NCBI RefSeq assembly: GCF_000585375.1
Contig: NZ_KK073874.1
Coordinates: 4,402,001-4,466,000, forward strand
Length of the DNA: 64,000 bases
Direction of reading: 5' to 3'
Origin: Cryptosporangium arvum DSM 44712
GTDB lineage: Bacteria > Actinomycetota > Actinomycetes > Mycobacteriales > Cryptosporangiaceae
Part shown: positions 8,737 to 17,953 of the stretch, in pieces
How the letters are laid out: each line of letters opens with the position of its first letter
Position numbering within the stretch: the stretch's first letter is position 1
The notes under the pieces: model-generated
What the model was told of the DNA's origin: nothing
The model's input: the letters and a program-made list of their open reading frames with translations, nothing else
Databases searched by the model: none
Position numbers and translations under genes: made by a program

Positions 8737-9656
8737 TTCGTCGCGTAGTGGCGCACGACGTACCGCTCGATGCGCGCCGCGAGGCCGGCCAGCGCGGGCG
8801 CGGCCGGGTGCCCCGGGTCCCACGCGCACGCCAGCCGGACGCTGACCGGCGTGCCGTCGGTGGCCACGACCGCGAGCGGCACCAGGTCGTAGCGCGGGTC
8901 GTCGGACACCACCGCGACGCCGCGCCCAGCGGCCGCGAGGGCCTGCGCGACCGTGCCGTTGCTGGCCTCGATCGTGGCGGGCACCCCGATCGCCCGGTCG
9001 AAGGCGTCCCGGGCCGGGTGCCCGGCCGGAAGCAGGATCAGCGCCTCCCCGACCAGCGCAGCAGCGTCGAGCGAGCCGCCCGGGCCGCCCGGGCCGGTCG
9101 CGGCGGCCGCTCCGAGTGGTCCCGGTGGCGCCAGGGCGTGGCCGGGCGGCACGTAGGCCCAGACCGGGAGCGGAGGCAGCGGGTGGAAGCTGCGGCGCCG
9201 GTCCGGCGGCTCGGCGGTGATCACCAGGTCGGCGCCCCGGCGCAACGCGTCGTCGACCGTGTTGCCGTCGGAGACGAACACGGCGGGCACCGGGTCGTCG
9301 GGCGTGAGCGTCACCAGGAACGGCGAGACGACGTCGGTCAGCGTGGTCGTCGGTGCGGCGATCGTGACGTGCGTGAGCCGGCCCCGGACCTGCAGTTCGG
9401 CCGCGGCGCGCAGGGCGTCGGCCCGGGCCAGCAGCTCACGGGCGTACGGCAGCAGCGCGCGCCCGGCGGGGGAGAGGCGCAGCCGCCCGTGGGCGCGGTC
9501 GAAGAGGTCGACGTCGAGGTCCTGTTCGAGCGCGCGGAGCTGCCGCGAGAGCGAGGGCTGGGCCACCCGCACGGCGTCGGCGGCCGCGCTGACCGTGCCG
9601 GCCTCGGCCACCGCGACGAAGTACGCCACCCACCGAAGCTCCAGGCTAGGCCTCAT
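8733..9656 (-). CDS. LysR family transcriptional regulator
   Basis: This 307-residue protein has an N-terminal winged HTH (residues about 5-62) with the typical AADAVRVAQPSLSRQLRALE helix pair and LFDRAHGRLRLSPAG wing. A periplasmic-binding-protein-like effector domain follows. It is divergent from the aldehyde dehydrogenase gene, the classical arrangement for a LysR regulator and its target. An ATG two codons upstream (9662) is equally possible. The effector domain carries a Gly/Pro/Ala-rich insert near residues 165-185. No clear ribosome binding site is present, so a leaderless transcript is possible. Confidence 0.88.
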   Translation of the reverse strand: MRPSLELRWVAYFVAVAEAGTVSAAADAVRVAQPSLSRQLRALEQDLDVDLFDRAHGRLRLSPAGRALLPYARELLARADALRAAAELQVRGRLTHVTIAAPTTTLTDVVSPFLVTLTPDDPVPAVFVSDGNTVDDALRRGADLVITAEPPDRRRSFHPLPPLPVWAYVPPGHALAPPGPLGAAAATGPGGPGGSLDAAALVGEALILLPAGHPARDAFDRAIGVPATIEASNGTVAQALAAAGRGVAVVSDDPRYDLVPLAVVATDGTPVSVRLACAWDPGHPAAPALAGLAARIERYVVRHYATN

Positions 9657-9719
9657 GGGCATGAAGACTATGGGAATCAAGTATTGGACAACATAGATGC
9701 CGCTGCTGAGCATGGAAGG
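9657..9719. promoter_or_regulatory. Divergent LysR / aldehyde dehydrogenase control region
   Basis: These 63 bases are AT-rich compared with the surroundings and hold both promoters. An inverted pair CTATG (9668-9672) and CATAG (9692-9696) lies 19 bases apart, and TTGGACA at 9684-9690 could be a -35 element toward the dehydrogenase. LysR proteins bind interrupted dyads in such positions. The exact site is a guess. Confidence 0.4.
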
Positions 9720-11165
9720 ATGTCTGATCTGATCGACGTCCTGGACCCGTCGCGCGGGCTGCTGATCGGTGCGGAACGCCGTCGCGGTGGTGCCGGTCTC
9801 TTCGACGTGCGGGACCCGGCGTCCGGCCGGGTCGTGGCGTCGGTCGCGGACGCCGACTCCGCCGACGCGACCGCCGCGGTGGACGCCGCGGCGGCGGCCT
9901 CCGAGGGCTGGGCCGCGCTCGCGCCCCGGGCCCGGTCGGAGATCCTGGCCCGCGCCCACGCGCTGATGCTGCGCGACGCCGACGACCTGGCGACGCTCAT
10001 CGCGCTGGAGAACGGCAAGTCGCGCAGCGACGCCCGCGGCGAGGTCGTCTACGCGGCGGAGTTCTTCCGCTGGTTCGCCGAGGAGGCCGTCCGCACCGGC
10101 GGCGACTACGGCTCCTCGCCCGCCGGTGGCACCCGCACGATCGTCACCCACCGCCCGGTGGGGGTGGCGGCGCTGGTGACGCCGTGGAACTTCCCGGCCG
10201 CGATGGCCACCCGCAAGATCGCGCCCGCGCTGGCCGCCGGGTGCACGGTGGTGCTCAAGCCGGCCGCGGAGACCCCGCTGACCGCGATCGCGGTCGTGCG
10301 GTTGCTCGTCGAGGCCGGGGTGCCCGACGGCGTCGTGAACCTGGTGCCGACGACCGACGCCGGGGGTGTCGTCGGCACCTGGCTGGCCGATCCGCGGATC
10401 CGGAAGATCTCGTTCACCGGATCGACGCGGGTCGGGCGGTTGCTGCTGCAGCAGGCCGCGGACCGGGTCGTGAACGCGTCGATGGAGCTCGGTGGCAACG
10501 CCCCGTTCGTCGTCACGGCCGACGCGGACCTCGACGCGGCGGTGGACGGCGCGATGATCGCGAAGTTCCGCGGCGGCGGGCAGGCCTGCACGGCCGCGAA
10601 CCGGTTCTTCGTCCACGCCGGCGTGGCCGAGGAGTTCGCCGCGCGGTTCGGGGCCCGGGTCGAGGCGCTCACCGTGGGGCCGTCGGACACCGGGGCGGAG
10701 ATCGGCCCGCTGATCTCCGCGGCGGCGGTCGCCAGGGTCACCGCGCTCGTCGACGACGCGGTCGCGGCCGGGGCCCGGGTGGCCTTCTCGGCTCCGGCCC
10801 CGGAGCAGGGCTGGTTCGTCGCCCCCACCGTGCTCACCGGCGTCCCCGCCGACGCCGCGATCCTCGACGAGGAGATCTTCGGCCCGGTCGCCCCGATCGT
10901 CACCTGGACCGACGAGGCCGACCTGGTCCGCAGGGTCAACGCCACCGAGGCCGGCCTGGCCGCCTACGTCTACGCCGGCGACCTCGGCCGCGCGCTGCGC
11001 CTGGCCGAGCGGATCGACGCGGGCATGGTCGGCGTCAACCGCGGCCTGGTCTCCGACCCGGCGGCTCCGTTCGGCGGCACCAAACAGTCCGGCCTCGGCC
11101 GCGAGGGCGCCCGCGCGGGCATCGAGGAGTTCCGCGAGACCCAGTACTTCTCGGTGGCCTGGTGA
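9720..11165 (+). CDS. NAD(P)-dependent succinate-semialdehyde dehydrogenase family protein
   Basis: The 481-residue product is a full-length aldehyde dehydrogenase. Visible motifs are the cofactor loop TPWNFPAAM, FTGSTRVGR, catalytic Glu256 in MELGGNAPF and nucleophile Cys290 in GGGQACTAANR. The C-terminal EEIFGPVAPI and FGGTKQSGLGREG are typical of GabD-type enzymes, which oxidise succinate semialdehyde to succinate. A GGAAGG sequence abuts the ATG directly, an unusually short spacing, so the true start may be slightly different. It is divergent from a LysR gene. Related substrates such as glutarate semialdehyde cannot be excluded. Confidence 0.87.
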   Translation: MSDLIDVLDPSRGLLIGAERRRGGAGLFDVRDPASGRVVASVADADSADATAAVDAAAAASEGWAALAPRARSEILARAHALMLRDADDLATLIALENGKSRSDARGEVVYAAEFFRWFAEEAVRTGGDYGSSPAGGTRTIVTHRPVGVAALVTPWNFPAAMATRKIAPALAAGCTVVLKPAAETPLTAIAVVRLLVEAGVPDGVVNLVPTTDAGGVVGTWLADPRIRKISFTGSTRVGRLLLQQAADRVVNASMELGGNAPFVVTADADLDAAVDGAMIAKFRGGGQACTAANRFFVHAGVAEEFAARFGARVEALTVGPSDTGAEIGPLISAAAVARVTALVDDAVAAGARVAFSAPAPEQGWFVAPTVLTGVPADAAILDEEIFGPVAPIVTWTDEADLVRRVNATEAGLAAYVYAGDLGRALRLAERIDAGMVGVNRGLVSDPAAPFGGTKQSGLGREGARAGIEEFRETQYFSVAW

Positions 11166-11173
11166 CCGTCACC
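11161..11173. terminator. Short palindrome spanning two convergent stop codons
   Basis: GGTGACCGTCACC is a perfect 6+1+6 palindrome that contains the TGA of the dehydrogenase gene and the opposed TGA of the next gene. It could act as a minimal bidirectional terminator, but there is no T-tract. Confidence 0.3.
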
Positions 11174-11750
11174 TCGCCGGGGGGCGGACGGTGGCGCGCC
11201 AGCAGGTGATGTCCCAGGAGTCGGCGCCGGTCGCGTCGCGGAAGCCGTGGCCGAGGCCGGTGGCGAACGTCAGCGTGCGCTGGTCGGTGAGGTAGTACCA
11301 GATCCGCAGGATCGCCCGCTCGGGCACCGGGACGTAGTACTGCACCCGGCGCAGCGACTCCGGCGCGCTCGCCGAGAACGGGTCCTCCAGCAGTTCGCGG
11401 GCCTGCGGCGGAAGGTACTCGCGCAGGTCGATGACCTCGGTCCGGCGGCGGTTGTGCGGGGGCGCCGGCTCCGGGTTCTCGACCACCCGCGCCCGCTGGA
11501 TCGACGCCGGGTCGAGCGGCACCGTGGTGAGGCGGTTCGCGAGCCGGCCGTCCGCGCCCATCGTGGGTTCCGCGACGATCAGGGCGTTGGTGCCCAGCAC
11601 CGTCACCGCCGGCCGCCGGTCCGCTCCGGGCGACGCCCACCATTCGAGGATGGTGCCCGCGCGCACGTTGATCCGGGCTTTCACGCTCTCGCCCAGCCGG
11701 TCCCAGAGCTGTTCCGGCGTGGCGACCGCCGCCACGCCGAAGTCAGGCAT
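11169..11750 (-). CDS. Hypothetical protein, 193 residues
   Basis: I do not recognise a family. The ATG at 11750 gives MPDFGVAAVATPEQLWDRL; the frame stays open upstream to 11819, but those residues look non-coding. The protein is soluble, with no signal peptide or membrane helix. The C-terminal half is rich in aromatic residues and ends with the pattern WDITCWRATVR, which looks like an edge strand of a beta domain. It is convergent with the dehydrogenase gene (three-base gap) and divergent from the peptide-transport operon. Third-position GC is as high as in neighbours, which supports it being coding. Confidence 0.65.
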   Translation of the reverse strand: MPDFGVAAVATPEQLWDRLGESVKARINVRAGTILEWWASPGADRRPAVTVLGTNALIVAEPTMGADGRLANRLTTVPLDPASIQRARVVENPEPAPPHNRRRTEVIDLREYLPPQARELLEDPFSASAPESLRRVQYYVPVPERAILRIWYYLTDQRTLTFATGLGHGFRDATGADSWDITCWRATVRPPAR

Positions 11751-11887
11751 GTTTCGTGACACTAACTTCTCCCCGTGTGTCGTCCGGGCCGCACGGCGGC
11801 CCGGACGCACAGTATCCACACAGGAAAGCCGGTCCTCGCGGGACGCGACCCCGGCCCCTCCGCCGCCGTGCCGACGAACGATGGCAT

Positions 11888-11927
11888 TGTGTTCGCAACA
11901 CAGCGGGCCGCGATTCTCTGAATTCTC
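11888..11927. promoter_or_regulatory. Candidate operator upstream of the second peptide-transport operon
   Basis: TGTGTTCGCAACACA (11888-11902) is a perfect 6+3+6 inverted repeat. It is followed by GATTCTC (11912-11918) and AATTCTC (11921-11927), a heptamer that also occurs twice in front of the DUF917 gene at 19428 and 19457. The site lies about 110 bases before the binding-protein start. The rest of the 262-base gap shows nothing else. Confidence 0.4.
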
Positions 11928-12012
11928 AGCACATTGTCCGGTGGGTCACACCTTCCTAGCCTCAGTCCATGGCCTCGGCCCCCACGAGGCCAGTCGACCC
12001 GAAGGACGACAC

Positions 12013-13608
12013 ATGACCAGGAAACATTTCCGGGCGTCCGCGGTGGTCGCCCTGTCGGCGGTAGCGGCGGTGACGCTCGCGGCGTGTGGTGGCACCACGG
12101 CGACGAACGACGATCCGGCCAACTTCGTCTCGGGCGGCACGTTCACCATCGCGCTCAACGAGGATCCGGGCAGCCTGTCGCCGCTCACGGGCGTGTCGCT
12201 CGTCCAGCGCGCGCTCGTTCCCTACGCCTACGACTCCCTGGTGGCCCTGAGCAAGGACGGCGAGGCCAAGCCGTGGCTCGCGGAGAGCTGGAAAGCGACG
12301 CCCACCTCGATCACCTACACGCTCAAAGACGGCGTGACCTGCGCGGACGGCAGCACGTTCACGGCCGGGACCGCGGCCAACAACGTCAAGTACCAGGCGA
12401 ACGCCAAGAACGGCACGTTCTGGCACGGGTCGACGATCACCGCCGACATGACCGCGACATCGAGCGGTAACACGCTGACGATCACCAGCAAGTCGAACAA
12501 CCCGTTCCTGCTCACCTCGACCGGCACGATCGAGATGGTCTGCCAGGCGGGGCTCGACAAGCCCGACTCGCTGAAGAACGCCACGAACGGCACCGGGCTG
12601 TTCAAGCTGACCTCGGTCAAGGGCGGCAGCGAGTACACCTACACCAAGCGCACCGACTACAAGTGGGGCCCGGACGACGTCACCAGTGACACCAAGGGGC
12701 TGCCCGACAAGGTCGTCGGCAAGGTCGTGACGAGCGAGTCGACGTCGGCGAACCTGCTGCTCTCCGGTGACCTCAACGCGGTGACGATCGCCGGCCCGGA
12801 CCGTGACCGCGTCGAGGCGGCCGGCAAGAAGTCGCAGGGCGTGCCGAACCCGCTCGGCGAGATGCTCTTCAACGAGCGCCCCAACCGCCCGACGGCCGAC
12901 CTGCGGGTGCGCCAGGCCCTGACGCTCTCCCTCGACCGGGCCGCGGTCGGCGAACTGGTCACCAACGGCCACTACGACGAGATGAAATCGCTCGTCGTCC
13001 AGTCGCCGCAAACCTGCGTCGAGGGTGGCCCGAAATGGACCCTGCCCCCCGCGGACGCGGCCAAGGCCGGTCAGCTGCTCGACGCGGCCGGGTACCCCAA
13101 GGGCACCGGCGGAATGCGGGCCAAGGACGGCAAGCCGCTGGTCATCCGGTTCCTTTACGATGCGGGCACACCGAGCCACGCGGCCGCGGCCGAGGAGGTC
13201 CAGGCCCAGTGGAAGAAGATCGGCGTCGACACGAAGCTGGTCGCCGAGGATCCCAACGGCTGGTCGACCGACCTCTACCAGACCTACGACTGGGACACCG
13301 GCTTCATCCAGCTGGCCCCCGGCACGCCGGTCGTGCTCAGCCTGTTCTTCCTCGGCGCCACCAGCGAGAAGGGCGGCTACAACTTCATGAACGTGCAGAA
13401 CGAGAAGTACAACGGCATCGCGCGCCAGGCGATGACCGCGGCCGACCCGGAGACCGCGTGCGGCCTGTGGCAGAGCGCCGAGAAGGAGCTCATCGACCGG
13501 GTCGACGTCTACCCGCTGGCGCAGACCGACTCGCCGATCTTCTTCAGCGGCGCGACGGCCGAGGTTCTGTGGGGCATCCGGCCGACGTCGATCCGGATGC
13601 TGGGCTGA
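12013..13608 (+). CDS. Peptide ABC transporter substrate-binding lipoprotein (family 5)
   Basis: The 531-residue product begins with a lipoprotein signal: basic MTRKHFR, a hydrophobic stretch and the lipobox LAAC with the acceptor Cys near residue 23. It is therefore exported and anchored outside the membrane. The mature part has the DppA/OppA layout (GGTFTIALNEDPGSLSP at the start, YDSLVALSKDGEAKPWLAESW, LNAVTIAG). The family binds di- or oligopeptides, or nickel and opines in some members. GAAGGACG at 12001-12008 is a good ribosome binding site. It heads an operon with permease, permease-ATPase and ATPase genes. Confidence 0.92.
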   Translation: MTRKHFRASAVVALSAVAAVTLAACGGTTATNDDPANFVSGGTFTIALNEDPGSLSPLTGVSLVQRALVPYAYDSLVALSKDGEAKPWLAESWKATPTSITYTLKDGVTCADGSTFTAGTAANNVKYQANAKNGTFWHGSTITADMTATSSGNTLTITSKSNNPFLLTSTGTIEMVCQAGLDKPDSLKNATNGTGLFKLTSVKGGSEYTYTKRTDYKWGPDDVTSDTKGLPDKVVGKVVTSESTSANLLLSGDLNAVTIAGPDRDRVEAAGKKSQGVPNPLGEMLFNERPNRPTADLRVRQALTLSLDRAAVGELVTNGHYDEMKSLVVQSPQTCVEGGPKWTLPPADAAKAGQLLDAAGYPKGTGGMRAKDGKPLVIRFLYDAGTPSHAAAAEEVQAQWKKIGVDTKLVAEDPNGWSTDLYQTYDWDTGFIQLAPGTPVVLSLFFLGATSEKGGYNFMNVQNEKYNGIARQAMTAADPETACGLWQSAEKELIDRVDVYPLAQTDSPIFFSGATAEVLWGIRPTSIRMLG

Positions 13609-13612
13609 GCCG

Positions 13613-14638
13613 ATGACCCTCCCCCCGAGCCCGAGCGTGACGACGGTCGAGGAGAAGGACACCCGGGGGGAGGTTCTGCGCTCGTTCGTCTCCTCGCCCC
13701 GGCTCACCTTCGTGCTGCGAAGGCTGGGCCGGGCCGCGATCTCCTTGCTCATCGTGCTCGTCGCGTCGTTCTTCATGGTGCAGTTCGTGCCGGGCGACCC
13801 GGTGCGCGCGGCGCTCGGCCCCACCGCCCCGGTCGCCACCGTCGACGCGCTGCGTGACCAGCTCGGCCTCGACCAGCCGCTGTGGTCGCAGTTCACCCAC
13901 TACGTCAGCGGGCTGCTGCACGGCGACCTCGGCACGTCGATCACCTCCCAGCGCTCGGTCGCCGAGACCCTCGGGGAGCGGCTCCCGACCACGCTCACGC
14001 TCGCGTTCCTCGCGTTCGTCGTCGCCGCGGCCGGTGCGTTCCCGATCGGCGTCGCGACGGCTGTCTCGGCGCGCGCCGGCCGTCGCCGGGTCGTCGACCT
14101 CGGTGTGTCCGGGCTGCTCGGGGTGCTGATCGCGATCCCGAACTTCCTGCTCGCGGTGCTGCTCGTCGCGGTGTTCAGCATCGGGCTGCGGGCGTTCCCG
14201 CCGGCCGGCTGGGGTGAGCCGAGCCAGGCGGTGCTGCCGGTGCTCGCGCTCGCGGTCGGCCCGCTCGCGTACCTGGCCCGGATCGTGCACGTCGAGATGC
14301 TGCGGGTGCTCGACGCGCCCTACCTGACCACCGCCAGGAGCAAACGGCTGCCCGGCCGGCTCCTGTACCTGCGTCACGCGCTGCCGAACATCGTCGCGGC
14401 GACGCTCACCGCGGGCGGTGTCGTGCTGGTCGGGCTGGTCGCGGGCACGGTCCTGGTCGAGACCGTGTTCACGGTGCCGGGGATCGGTTCGACGATCGTC
14501 TCGTCGATCACGGCCAAGGACTACCCGCTCATCCAGGGGCTCGTGCTGGTGTACGCGCTCCTGGTGCTCGGGGTGAACCTCCTGATCGACCTGGCCCTCG
14601 CGGTGCTCGATCCGCGCTCGACGATCGCGGAGGCGTGA
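13613..14638 (+). CDS. Peptide ABC transporter permease (DppB-like)
   Basis: This 341-residue membrane protein has one N-terminal helix (about 42-62), a large extracytoplasmic loop with FVPGDPVRAALGP and LYDQ-type DQLGLDQPLWSQF, then five further helices. The cytoplasmic EAA loop is visible around VEMLRVLDAPYLTTARSK and LPNIVAA near residues 225-265. It has an unusually long charged N-terminal tail of about 40 residues. It follows the binding-protein stop by four bases and overlaps the next gene in GTGA. Confidence 0.92.
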   Translation: MTLPPSPSVTTVEEKDTRGEVLRSFVSSPRLTFVLRRLGRAAISLLIVLVASFFMVQFVPGDPVRAALGPTAPVATVDALRDQLGLDQPLWSQFTHYVSGLLHGDLGTSITSQRSVAETLGERLPTTLTLAFLAFVVAAAGAFPIGVATAVSARAGRRRVVDLGVSGLLGVLIAIPNFLLAVLLVAVFSIGLRAFPPAGWGEPSQAVLPVLALAVGPLAYLARIVHVEMLRVLDAPYLTTARSKRLPGRLLYLRHALPNIVAATLTAGGVVLVGLVAGTVLVETVFTVPGIGSTIVSSITAKDYPLIQGLVLVYALLVLGVNLLIDLALAVLDPRSTIAEA

Positions 14639-16344
14639 GCATGCCGCGTACCTTCCGGAGCCCGCAGGGCATCGCGGTCGTCGTCGGCCTGCTCGTCGTG
14701 GTGCTCGCGACGGTGCTCGGGCCTACGCTCTCCGGCGACGCCGCCACCGCCCGCGACATCGCGAACCGCCAGGCGCCGGCGAGCCTCGCGCACCTCTTCG
14801 GCACCGACCCTCTCGGTCGTGACCTGCTCGCGCGCACGGTCGTCGCCACCCGCCTCTCGGTGCTGCTCACGCTGGGCGCGGTGGGGATCTCGGTCGGCGG
14901 CGGGGTGGTGCTCGGCGTGATCGCGGCCGTGCTGCCGAGGTTCCTGCGTCGGCTGGTCACCGCGTTCATCGACATCCTGCTGTCGTTCCCCTGGCTGCTG
15001 CTCGCGCTGTTCTTCTCGGTCATCTGGGGCGCGACGTCGACCGGCGCCATGCTCGCGATCGGGTTCGCCGGCATCCCGGTGTTCGCGCGGCTGGTGTCGA
15101 CGCTGGCGTCGTCGGTCGCGAACACCGACTACGTGCACGCCGCGCGCCTGCTGGGCAGCTCGCCGCTCCGCACGGCGGTCCGGCACGTGCTGCCGAACAT
15201 CCTGCCGCCGATGATCGTCAACACGGCCGCGCACGCGTCGGTCACGCTGCTCTCGTTCGCGGCGCTGTCGTTCCTCGGCCTGGGGGTGCAGGCGCCCGAG
15301 TACGACTGGGGCCGCCTGCTCAACGAGGGCTCGAAGCAGATCTACGTGGAGCCGATGGCGGCGATCGGTCCGGGCATCGCGATCGTGCTCACCGGGGTGC
15401 TGTTCTCGCTGCTCGGCGAGTTGCTGAGCGAGTCGGGCCCGCGGCGCGTCCGGGCGGCCCGCCCGGCCGGGGTGGCCGAGGCCACCGGCGAGGACGAGAA
15501 CGCGGTCGTCGACGTCGAGCAGTTGCGGGTCTCGTTCCGAGGCGAGGACGGGGCGCTGATCGAACGGGTCCACGGCGTGGATCTCACGATCGCGCCCGGC
15601 GAGGTCGTCGGCATCGTCGGCGAGTCCGGTTCCGGGAAGTCGGTGACCGCGATGGCCGTGGCCGGGCTGCTCGGCCCGGAGGCGCTGGTCGAGAGCGAGC
15701 GGCTGCGCTTCCGCGGCATCGACATGCGTACCCGCCCGTCCGCGGCCGAGCGTCGCACGCTCGGGCTGGAACAGGCGATGATCTTCCAGGACCCGCTGTC
15801 GTCGCTGAACCCGGCGCTGACCGTCGGGCGGCAGCTCACCGAGGCCAGCGAGGTGCACGCGGGGCACAAGCGGGGCGCGGCGACCAAGCGGGCGCTGGAG
15901 GCGATGGCGCTGGTCCGGATCCCGGAGCCGGCGAAACGGATCAAGCAGCTGCCGCACGAGTTCTCCGGCGGCATGCGCCAGCGCGCGATGATCGCGATGG
16001 GGCTGATGGGTTCGCCCCGGCTGATCATCGCCGACGAACCGACGACCGCGCTCGACGTGACCGTGCAGCGCCAGGTGCTGCGCGCGCTCGCCGACGCCCG
16101 GGAGCGCACCGGCGCCGCGATCCTGCTCATCTCGCACGACATCGCGTTGGTGAGCGGCTTCTGCGACCGGATCGTGGTGATGCGTGACGGCGCGGTCGTC
16201 GAGCAACTCGCGGTCGCCGACCTCGACCGGGCCGAACATCCCTACACCCGGGGCCTGATCGACTGCGTCCCCGACATGACGACCGACCGGGCCCGCCCGC
16301 TCCCGGTGATCGGGGTCGCGGCCGAGGAAGAGGTGCCGGTGTGA
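14635..16344 (+). CDS. Fused peptide ABC permease (DppC-like) and ATPase (DppD-like)
   Basis: The 569-residue protein joins two subunits that are usually separate. Residues 1 to about 275 are a DppC-type permease with six predicted helices, FGTDPLGRDLLARTV and the EAA loop DYVHAARLLGSS. Residues of about 295-569 are an ATPase with Walker A GESGSGKS (about 325), QAMIFQDPLSSLNP, signature FSGGMRQRA, Walker B LIIADEPTTALD and an H-loop ISHD. A linker rich in Ala, Glu and Asp joins the halves. The GTG at 14635 overlaps the DppB stop, and ATG 14641 is an alternative start. The ATPase lacks the Cys-rich C-terminal extension. Confidence 0.92.
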   Translation: MSMPRTFRSPQGIAVVVGLLVVVLATVLGPTLSGDAATARDIANRQAPASLAHLFGTDPLGRDLLARTVVATRLSVLLTLGAVGISVGGGVVLGVIAAVLPRFLRRLVTAFIDILLSFPWLLLALFFSVIWGATSTGAMLAIGFAGIPVFARLVSTLASSVANTDYVHAARLLGSSPLRTAVRHVLPNILPPMIVNTAAHASVTLLSFAALSFLGLGVQAPEYDWGRLLNEGSKQIYVEPMAAIGPGIAIVLTGVLFSLLGELLSESGPRRVRAARPAGVAEATGEDENAVVDVEQLRVSFRGEDGALIERVHGVDLTIAPGEVVGIVGESGSGKSVTAMAVAGLLGPEALVESERLRFRGIDMRTRPSAAERRTLGLEQAMIFQDPLSSLNPALTVGRQLTEASEVHAGHKRGAATKRALEAMALVRIPEPAKRIKQLPHEFSGGMRQRAMIAMGLMGSPRLIIADEPTTALDVTVQRQVLRALADARERTGAAILLISHDIALVSGFCDRIVVMRDGAVVEQLAVADLDRAEHPYTRGLIDCVPDMTTDRARPLPVIGVAAEEEVPV

Positions 16345-17102
16345 GCGAGTTGGTGTTCGACCACGTCACGGTGCGGTTCCGCGACCACACCGCGGTGGAC
16401 GACGTGTCGCTCGTCGTGCGGTCCGGGACCACGCACGGGCTGGTGGGTGAGTCCGGCTCCGGGAAGTCGACGATGGCGCGGGTCGCGGTCGGGCTCGAAC
16501 GCGCCGCCACCGGGACGGTCCGGCTGGACGGCGTCGACCTCGCCCGGGCCACCGGCGCCCGCCGCCGTGTGCAGATGATCTTCCAGGACCCGTTCGCGGC
16601 GCTCGATCCCCGCATGCCGGTCGGCGCGTCGGTGGCCGAGGGCCTGCTCGCGACCGGCCGGAAGTGGAGCCGGGCCGACCGCGTGAAACGCGTCCGCGAA
16701 CTGCTCGACCTCGTGCACATCGACCCCGGGCGGGCGGGCGAGCGGCCGGCCCGCTTCTCCGGCGGGCAGCGGCAACGCCTCACGATCGCGCGCGCACTGG
16801 CCGCCGAACCCGCGGTGCTGGTCGCCGACGAGATCACGTCCGCGCTCGACGTCAGCGTGCAGGGTGTCGTGCTGAACCTGCTGCGTGAGCTGCAGGCCGA
16901 GCTCGACCTGACGATGTTGTTCATCTCCCACAACCTCGCGGTCGTGCACTACGTGAGCGACGACGTGACGGTCCTGCGCGGCGGGCGCGTCGTGGAGCGC
17001 GGCTCCACCGACTCCGTGCTCGCCGACCCCGCCGACCCCTACACCCGCGAACTGCTGCGGTCGATCCCGGTCCTGGGTCAGCCGCTCGACCTGGAGGCCT
17101 GA
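16341..17102 (+). CDS. Peptide ABC transporter ATP-binding subunit (DppF-like)
   Basis: This 253-residue ATPase has Walker A GESGSGKST (about 36-44), RRVQMIFQDPFAALDP, signature FSGGQRQRL, Walker B VLVADEITSALD and H-loop FISHN. It would form the ATPase heterodimer with the ATPase half of the preceding fusion. The GTG start overlaps the fusion stop (GTGA), and its TGA overlaps the next ATG by one base. It resembles the ATPase at 236-952, including the DEITSALDVSVQG stretch, so the two loci probably carry paralogous transporters. Confidence 0.92.
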   Translation: MSELVFDHVTVRFRDHTAVDDVSLVVRSGTTHGLVGESGSGKSTMARVAVGLERAATGTVRLDGVDLARATGARRRVQMIFQDPFAALDPRMPVGASVAEGLLATGRKWSRADRVKRVRELLDLVHIDPGRAGERPARFSGGQRQRLTIARALAAEPAVLVADEITSALDVSVQGVVLNLLRELQAELDLTMLFISHNLAVVHYVSDDVTVLRGGRVVERGSTDSVLADPADPYTRELLRSIPVLGQPLDLEA

Positions 17103-17953
17103 TGCCGACCCTGACGACCGCGGCGGGCATCACGATCTACTACGAGACCGACGGGGACCCGTCCGGCCGCCCGCTGGTCCTCGTGCACGGCGGCGGTGCC
17201 CAGCTGATCGGCTGGCCCGACGAGTTCGTCGCCCATCTCGTCGGCGCCGGCTTCTTCGTGGTGCGGCCCGACAACCGCGACGTCGGCCTCTCGCAGCAGA
17301 CCGGCGGCCCGGACGACCTCGCCGCGACCTACGACATCTCGGACATGGCCGCGGACGTGGTCGCGCTGCTCGACCACCTCGGGATCGAGCGGGCGCACCT
17401 GACCGGCATGTCGCTGGGCGGCTACATCGTGCAGCTGGTCGCGATCGAGCACCCGGGGCGCGTCGCCAGCCTCGGGCTGATGTCGACCTCGCCGTCGAGC
17501 GAGCCGGAGTTCCTCGTCGGCACCCACGGCGACGGGCAGCCGGTGACGACCCCGCCCGAACGGCTCGACCGGGACGCGTACATCACGATGTTCGTGAACG
17601 GGCAGCGTGGCTGGCACTCGCCGGGCTTCCGGTTCGACGAGGACGAGTCGAGGGCGCTCGCCGCCCGCTACTACGACCGCGTCTACCGGCCCGACGGGCT
17701 GGTCCGGCAGTGGAACGCGATGCTGAACGGGCCGCTGGAGCGCCGGGAGGAGCTGCGCGCGGTCGACGTCCCGACGGTCGTGATCCACGGCCGGGGCGAC
17801 GGGACGCTGCACTGGCGCGCCGCGACCGCGTTCGCCGAGATCATGCCCCAGGCCGAGGTGCTCCTCTTCGAGGGGATGGGTCACGACGTGCCCCGGGAGC
17901 TGTGGCCCGACTTCGTGCGCGGCATCGCCCGCGCGGCGTCACGCGCTCAGTAG
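17102..17953 (+). CDS. Alpha/beta hydrolase
   Basis: The 283-residue product has an alpha/beta-hydrolase fold with oxyanion motif LVHGGGAQ, nucleophile Ser in GMSLGG (about residue 102) and an Asp-His pair late in the chain (IHGRGDGTLHW, then MGHDVP). PDNRDVGLSQ is typical of the TAP-like/aclacinomycin-esterase group. It is the last gene of the transport operon (TGATG overlap) and overlaps the opposed PucR gene by 15 bases. Ester, amide or lactone cleavage of the imported compound is the likely role; the substrate is unknown. Confidence 0.87.
   Translation: MPTLTTAAGITIYYETDGDPSGRPLVLVHGGGAQLIGWPDEFVAHLVGAGFFVVRPDNRDVGLSQQTGGPDDLAATYDISDMAADVVALLDHLGIERAHLTGMSLGGYIVQLVAIEHPGRVASLGLMSTSPSSEPEFLVGTHGDGQPVTTPPERLDRDAYITMFVNGQRGWHSPGFRFDEDESRALAARYYDRVYRPDGLVRQWNAMLNGPLERREELRAVDVPTVVIHGRGDGTLHWRAATAFAEIMPQAEVLLFEGMGHDVPRELWPDFVRGIARAASRAQ

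Noticed and set aside
6175-8829. Long minus-strand open frame over the racemase and PucR genes
   Set aside because: Same reason: both plus-strand genes have conserved motifs; the antisense translation has none.
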